Source of the DNA: Candidatus Troglogloeales bacterium
Lineage (GTDB): Bacteria > Nitrospirota > Nitrospiria > SBBL01 > SBBT01
NCBI GenBank assembly: GCA_005239595.1
Contig: SBBT01000052.1
Coordinates: forward strand, 1-8,708
DNA: 8,708 nt
Direction of reading: 5' to 3'
Shown: positions 5,500 through 8,708 of the stretch, piece after piece
How positions within the stretch are numbered: position 1 is the stretch's first letter
Layout: the number at the start of each line of letters is the position of its first letter
Program-made: the position numbers and the translations under genes
The notes under the pieces: model-generated
Told to the model about the DNA's origin: nothing
Databases searched by the model: none
Seen by the model: only the letters and a program-made list of their open reading frames with translations

Positions 5500-6903
5500 G
5501 CAACAGGCGAAATTGTTCAAGTGATTGGCCCCACGGTCGATATCCGTTTTGCGCAGGGGGAACTTCCATCCATTATGAATGCGATCCGGGTGGAAGATGC
5601 CAACCGGGAGATGCAGGTGATTGTGGAGGTTGCCCAGCATATCGGGAACGATATGGTCCGCTGTGTCGGTATGAGTTCTACCGATGGTCTGGTTCGTGGA
5701 ATGAAGGCCAATGACCTCGGCGGGCCGATCTCCGTACCTGTGGGAGAACAGGTGCTGGGAAGAATTTTTAGCGTTCTTGGGGAAACGATTGACGGCAAGG
5801 GAGAGGTCGCAAACCCAGAACAGCGTTGGCCGATCCATCGTCCCAGCCCTTCGTTTGAGTCGCAGGTGCCGGTCTCTTCGATCCTGGAAACAGGAATCAA
5901 GGTGGTGGATCTGCTTGCCCCCTACGCCAAGGGGGGAAAAGTGGGGCTCTTTGGCGGCGCGGGCGTCGGCAAGACGGTGATCATCATGGAGTTGATTCGG
6001 AACATCGCGACGGAACATGGGGGCTTTTCGGTCTTTGGCGGCGTGGGAGAGCGGACCCGCGAGGGGAATGATCTCTATCTGGAGATGACCGAATCGGGCG
6101 TCATCGATAAAACCGTGATGGTGTTTGGTCAGATGAATGAACCGCCGGGGGCGAGGTTGCGCGTCGGCCTTTCCGCCTTAACCATGGCCGAGTATTTTCG
6201 GGATGAGAAGGGACAGGATGTGCTGCTCTTTATCGATAATATTTTCCGATTCGTCCAGGCAGGTTCCGAGGTTTCGGCCCTCTTGGGAAGAATGCCGTCG
6301 GCGGTCGGCTATCAGCCAAACCTTGGCACCGAGATGGGAGAATTGCAGGAGCGGATTACCTCGACCACCAAGGGATCGATCACATCGGTTCAGGCGATTT
6401 ATGTCCCGGCCGATGACATTACCGATCCGGCCCCGGCCACCACGTTTACCCATTTGGACGCTACCACGGTTTTGTCACGCCAGATTGCCGAGCTTGGGAT
6501 CTATCCGGCGGTCGATCCGCTTGATTCCACGTCGCGATTGATGGATCCGCAGATCTTGGGCGATACGCATTACCAGACGGCGCGGAGGGTGCAGCGAACC
6601 CTGCAACGCTATAAAGAGCTTCAGGATATCATTGCGATCCTGGGGATGGATGAAATCTCGGAGGAGGATAAAATTACCGTCTCGCGCGCCAGAAAGATTC
6701 AGCGGTTTCTCTCACAGCCCTTTTTTGTGGCGGAGGTTTTTACCGGAACGCCGGGAAAATATGTCAAGCTGGCCGACTCCATTAAAGGGTTCCAGATGAT
6801 TTTGGATGGGAAGCTCGATCCCCTTCCCGAGCAGGCGTTCTACATGGTTGGAACGATCGAAGAAGCCCAGGAGAAGGCCGAACGAATGAAGGCAATCAAA
6901 TGA
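5497..6903 (+). CDS. atpD: F1Fo ATP synthase subunit beta (catalytic)
   Basis: Beta carries the catalytic sites of F1. The 468-residue product is full length. The P-loop is GGAGVGKT (153-160), with the catalytic glutamate in GERTREGNDLY shortly after and Walker B in VLLFIDNIFRF. The signature PAVDPLDSTSR is intact, as is the SALLGRMPSAVGYQP loop. The C-terminal torque-transmitting motif is DEISEED (385-391), a conservative variant of DELSEED. The protein ends in the usual GTIEEAQEKAERM helix. A strong Shine-Dalgarno in the preceding structured gap supports independent, high translation, as needed for three copies per enzyme. The stop overlaps the atpC start by 4 nt. Confidence 0.98.
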   Translation: MATGEIVQVIGPTVDIRFAQGELPSIMNAIRVEDANREMQVIVEVAQHIGNDMVRCVGMSSTDGLVRGMKANDLGGPISVPVGEQVLGRIFSVLGETIDGKGEVANPEQRWPIHRPSPSFESQVPVSSILETGIKVVDLLAPYAKGGKVGLFGGAGVGKTVIIMELIRNIATEHGGFSVFGGVGERTREGNDLYLEMTESGVIDKTVMVFGQMNEPPGARLRVGLSALTMAEYFRDEKGQDVLLFIDNIFRFVQAGSEVSALLGRMPSAVGYQPNLGTEMGELQERITSTTKGSITSVQAIYVPADDITDPAPATTFTHLDATTVLSRQIAELGIYPAVDPLDSTSRLMDPQILGDTHYQTARRVQRTLQRYKELQDIIAILGMDEISEEDKITVSRARKIQRFLSQPFFVAEVFTGTPGKYVKLADSIKGFQMILDGKLDPLPEQAFYMVGTIEEAQEKAERMKAIK

Positions 6904-7178
6904 AGAGTTATCGCTTTGCCCTGATCACGCCGCAGTCTGTGGTCTTTGAGGGGGAGGTGGTCTCCCTCGTTGCCCCGGGCGGGGCCGGTTCTCTCGGCGT
7001 GCTTGCTAACCACGCCCCGTTGGTCACGACGCTCTCTCCCGGGCGGCTCATGGTGACCGTCCCGACGGTGACCGCCCCGGAGGGGGAATCCAAGTCCTTT
7101 GAGATTGGGGCGGGATTTCTCGATGTGTTCAAAAACGAAGTGACCGTGATTTCCGAGAGTGTGAAATCTGCCTCATGA
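6900..7178 (+). CDS. atpC: F1Fo ATP synthase subunit epsilon, short form
   Basis: Epsilon joins gamma to the c-ring and, in most bacteria, can inhibit ATP hydrolysis through a C-terminal helical hairpin. Here the product is only 92 residues, against about 130-140 usually. It covers the N-terminal beta-sandwich: FALITPQSVVFEGEVVSLVAPGGAGSLGVLANHAPLVTTL, then SFEIGAGFLDVFKNEVTVI. The protein stops right after the last strand, so the C-terminal two-helix domain is missing. The bases after the stop are AT-rich and show no continuation in another frame, so this looks like a natural short form, as known in some other lineages such as Chlorobium, rather than a frameshift. The ATG overlaps the atpD stop. 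Loss of epsilon-type inhibition is inferred. Confidence 0.93.
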   Translation: MKSYRFALITPQSVVFEGEVVSLVAPGGAGSLGVLANHAPLVTTLSPGRLMVTVPTVTAPEGESKSFEIGAGFLDVFKNEVTVISESVKSAS

Positions 7179-7207
7179 AAAAGGTGGTTAGGGCATTTAA
7201 ATCGATA

Positions 7208-7236
7208 TTGACAAATAAAAATCAAATCAGTATATC
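7208..7236 (+). promoter_or_regulatory. Sigma-70-type promoter for the zapB-like/zapA pair
   Basis: A perfect TTGACA (7208-7213) and TATATC (7231-7236, 4/6 match) are separated by 17 bp, in an AT-rich 85-nt gap after atpC. Transcription would start around 7243, about 20 nt before the ATG at 7264. The geometry matches the promoter at 49-77. No terminator hairpin separates atpC from this site, so read-through from the atp operon probably also reaches the zap genes. Confidence 0.6.
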
Positions 7237-7263
7237 CATCCGGATTAAGAAATAGAGGACTTA

Positions 7264-7518
7264 ATGGAACACGATCCGCTACACAAACAGCTTGAGGTGT
7301 TGGAGACACGGGTCCAAGAGATGATTGCGCTGACCAACCGTCTCAAAAAAGACAAGGCGGGGCTGGAAACAAGAATGAACCAGAAAGAGCGAGAGTGGAA
7401 CCAGGCGCAAGAAGAGCGTGAAAAGGTTCGACTTCGGATTGAGAAAATTTTAGGAACGATCAACCATCTGGAAGACGAACTAAACCATCCCGCAATGGAG
7501 AAACTGGCCGGTGAATAA
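7264..7518 (+). CDS. Small coiled-coil protein, ZapB-like
   Basis: An 84-residue, highly charged, almost entirely helical protein with heptad-like spacing of Leu, Ile, Val and Met throughout (LHKQLEVLETRVQEMIALTNRL onward), no membrane segment and no enzymatic motif. Its size, coiled-coil nature and overlap with zapA suggest a ZapB-type or similar cell-division partner that would bridge ZapA on the Z-ring. GAGGA (7255-7259) lies 4 nt before the ATG, and a good promoter is just upstream. The 3' end overlaps the zapA start by 8 nt. Coiled coils are poor evidence of homology, so the ZapB name rests mainly on the linkage to zapA. Confidence 0.7.
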   Translation: MEHDPLHKQLEVLETRVQEMIALTNRLKKDKAGLETRMNQKEREWNQAQEEREKVRLRIEKILGTINHLEDELNHPAMEKLAGE

Positions 7519-7804
7519 ACTACAGGTCGAAATCTTCGGACAACGGTACATCTTAAAAGGAAACGCCGATGAGGCCTATGCAAAGGAACTCGCCTTGTAT
7601 GTTGACCAAAAAATGAATGAGACGGCAGTACATTTAAAAGGGATTCAACCCTCTAAGCTTGCCGTCTTGACTGCGATGAACATCGCGCATGAACTCTTTC
7701 AACTAAAGAACCGGCAAAAAGAACGAGAAACCGTCATCGGAGGAAAGACGCGGGACATTATCGAAAGTATTGAATTACAGTTTGAAGAGCTCAAAATAGA
7801 TTGA
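7511..7804 (+). CDS. zapA: Cell division protein ZapA
   Basis: ZapA binds and bundles FtsZ filaments at the division site. The 97-residue product has the family layout: an N-terminal strand pair with the typical VEIFGQRYILKGNADEAYAKELALYVDQKM (residues 6-35), then a helix with KLAVLTAMNIAHELFQL (about 49-65), followed by a C-terminal coiled coil. The length is normal and the C-terminus (LQFEELKID) looks intact. The start is GTG at 7511, overlapping the upstream coiled-coil gene by 8 nt in another frame; GGAG about 10 nt upstream supports it. An insertion sequence begins within a few bases to tens of bases after the stop. Confidence 0.88.
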   Translation: MNKLQVEIFGQRYILKGNADEAYAKELALYVDQKMNETAVHLKGIQPSKLAVLTAMNIAHELFQLKNRQKERETVIGGKTRDIIESIELQFEELKID

Positions 7805-7805
7805 A

Positions 7806-8708
7806 ACGTCCTTAAGAAAAATGTCTGGCACACAGACCTGTCGACCCTTATAGCTAGGTCATTCATTTTGGGATTCGAATCGGGCGTAAAACAGGGCGAC
7901 AAATTGGGGCAAAGCCGCACAAACCGATGCCGCCGGGTTCTTCCACTTCCCTCCGTAAGGGACGTCATCGCTATCCCCAGTTTCATCTTCAAAACCCCTT
8001 CCGATTGAAAGTACCCCCCACTGTTTCTACGCATGATCTCCAACTGACCATTCACCGCCTCAACCGCATTCGTGGTCGATAAGCTTCTCCGTATGCCCTC
8101 AGGGTACTTCAGAAAGTGAAGATAATGATCCCGTTTTTTCGCAATCTCCGCGATAAATGTCGGGGCCTCTTTTGCAAAATGCTCACAAAGATCATCAAAT
8201 TGTTTGGCCGCAAGGTCAGGGTCCCAACAGGCCTTAATCGCTCGCATCCGCTGGGTGAACTCGATGGCATGGGCTTTACCCAAGTGGGTTTTAGCGTTTC
8301 GTTGCATATGGACGACGCAGAGTTTAATGTCCGATTGAGGAAAAAGACCTTTCATGATCGGCAGCAGCCCGGAGAAGTCCTCTTGGATTACCATCATCAC
8401 ACGACGTAAGCCCCGCTCGATCAGACCCCGGAGAATTTTTCTCCATTCTTCGAGATTTTCACGGCCCATCCGTACGATCGATGCCAGCACCCGCTTTTTC
8501 CCATCAAGACCCAGTCCAACCACAACATAAATGCAGGCCGGATGAATTCGTTCTCCATCCTTGATCTCCACATATTTGCCATCCAAGAAGAGGGCGAGGA
8601 GATCGGGCGCTATCGGCCTGCTGTTGCACAGATCGATCTCTTCGACAAACTCCGACGCGATGGTTTCCACTTCTCGGTCGTTGACAGAGAGGCCCATCTT
8701 TCTTATCG
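7806..8708 (-). mobile_element. IS256/Mutator-type insertion sequence, 3' part
   Basis: The right end of the window is the transposase-3' end of an IS256-family element reading leftward; the rest lies beyond base 8708. The left boundary is not fixed. It must lie between the zapA stop (7804) and the transposase stop (7859), and the TCTGGCACACAGACC region (7824-7838), with a 5-bp inverted repeat GTCTG/CAGAC, is the likeliest terminal or subterminal repeat. The opposite terminal repeat and the target duplication (commonly 8 bp in this family) are not in view. Confidence 0.7.
7859..8708 (-). pseudogene. IS256-family (Mutator-type) transposase, 5' cut by window edge and frameshifted near the 3' end
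   Basis: DDE transposase on the - strand. The catalytic residues are visible: Asp in LALFLDGKYVEI, Asp in MMVIQEDFSGL and Glu in TTNAVEAVNGQLE (about residues 39, 107 and 213 counted from the Met codon at 8697). The family's LCVVHMQRN motif is also present. That Met is probably internal, because the frame stays open to the window edge and about 100 N-terminal residues are missing. After SLTEG, near 7949-7951, the frame shifts. In the +1-corrected frame the sequence reads KWKNPAASVCAALPQFVALF and on through RFESQNE to TGA at 7859-7861, the expected IS256 C-terminus. In the uncorrected frame translation would run through the IS end into antisense zapA, ending at 7699. Either the copy is dead or there is a one-base sequencing error in the short GGG run. 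Confidence 0.85.

Noticed and set aside
5398..6018. 206-codon open frame on the - strand opposite atpD and the atpG-atpD gap
   Set aside because: It is antisense to a fully conserved beta-subunit gene, has no recognisable domain, and its openness follows from codon bias of atpD.
6649..6669. DEISEED instead of DELSEED in beta as a functional oddity
   Set aside because: Leu to Ile is conservative and common among bacterial beta subunits.
7179..7207. Terminator at the end of the atp operon
   Set aside because: No inverted repeat with a following T-run could be found between atpC and the downstream promoter.
8116..8409. 97-codon + strand frame within the IS
   Set aside because: It lies antisense to the core of the transposase; the - strand frame has the DDE motifs and accounts for the region.

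Overview
The window carries a complete F-type (F1Fo) ATP synthase operon on the + strand, followed by a small cell-division gene pair and then a truncated insertion sequence on the - strand. Organism: a bacterium with Gram-negative style division proteins (ZapA with a ZapB-like partner). The combination of atpZ plus atpI, a single b-subunit gene, an uninterrupted I-B-E-F-H-A-G-D-C order and a linked zapB/zapA pair fits a deep-branching lineage such as Nitrospirota or a deltaproteobacterial relative. That assignment is inference from gene order and general protein style, and the sequence alone does not settle it.

Layout. Bases 1-117 hold a strong sigma-70-type promoter (TTGACA, 17 bp, TATATT) and a short leader with a small hairpin. 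Bases 118-1797 encode the accessory membrane proteins AtpZ and AtpI and the proton channel subunits a and c. Bases 1878-2929 encode the stator subunits b and delta. Bases 2982-7178 encode alpha, gamma, beta and an unusually short epsilon. A second promoter (TTGACA, 17 bp, TATATC) at 7208-7236 sits in an AT-rich gap and precedes a coiled-coil ZapB-like gene overlapped by zapA (7264-7804). From about 7806 to the right edge is the 3' part of an IS256/Mutator-type element. Its transposase gene is frameshifted near its C-terminus and continues off the window.

How it works together. Fo (a, b2, c-ring) conducts protons and F1 (alpha3 beta3 gamma delta epsilon) makes ATP. AtpZ and AtpI are assembly or ion-handling helpers. 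The spacing follows a clean rule: every subunit present in more than one copy (c, b, alpha, beta) is preceded by a non-coding gap of 45-140 nt, while every single-copy subunit (a, delta, gamma, epsilon) overlaps the gene before it. The largest gap, 140 nt between atpG and atpD, is the most interesting non-coding stretch. It contains a 14-bp perfect palindrome, a 10-bp perfect hairpin, G/C tracts that could pair in alternative ways near the beta-subunit Shine-Dalgarno, and a 31-codon mini-ORF. No rho-independent terminator was recognised anywhere.
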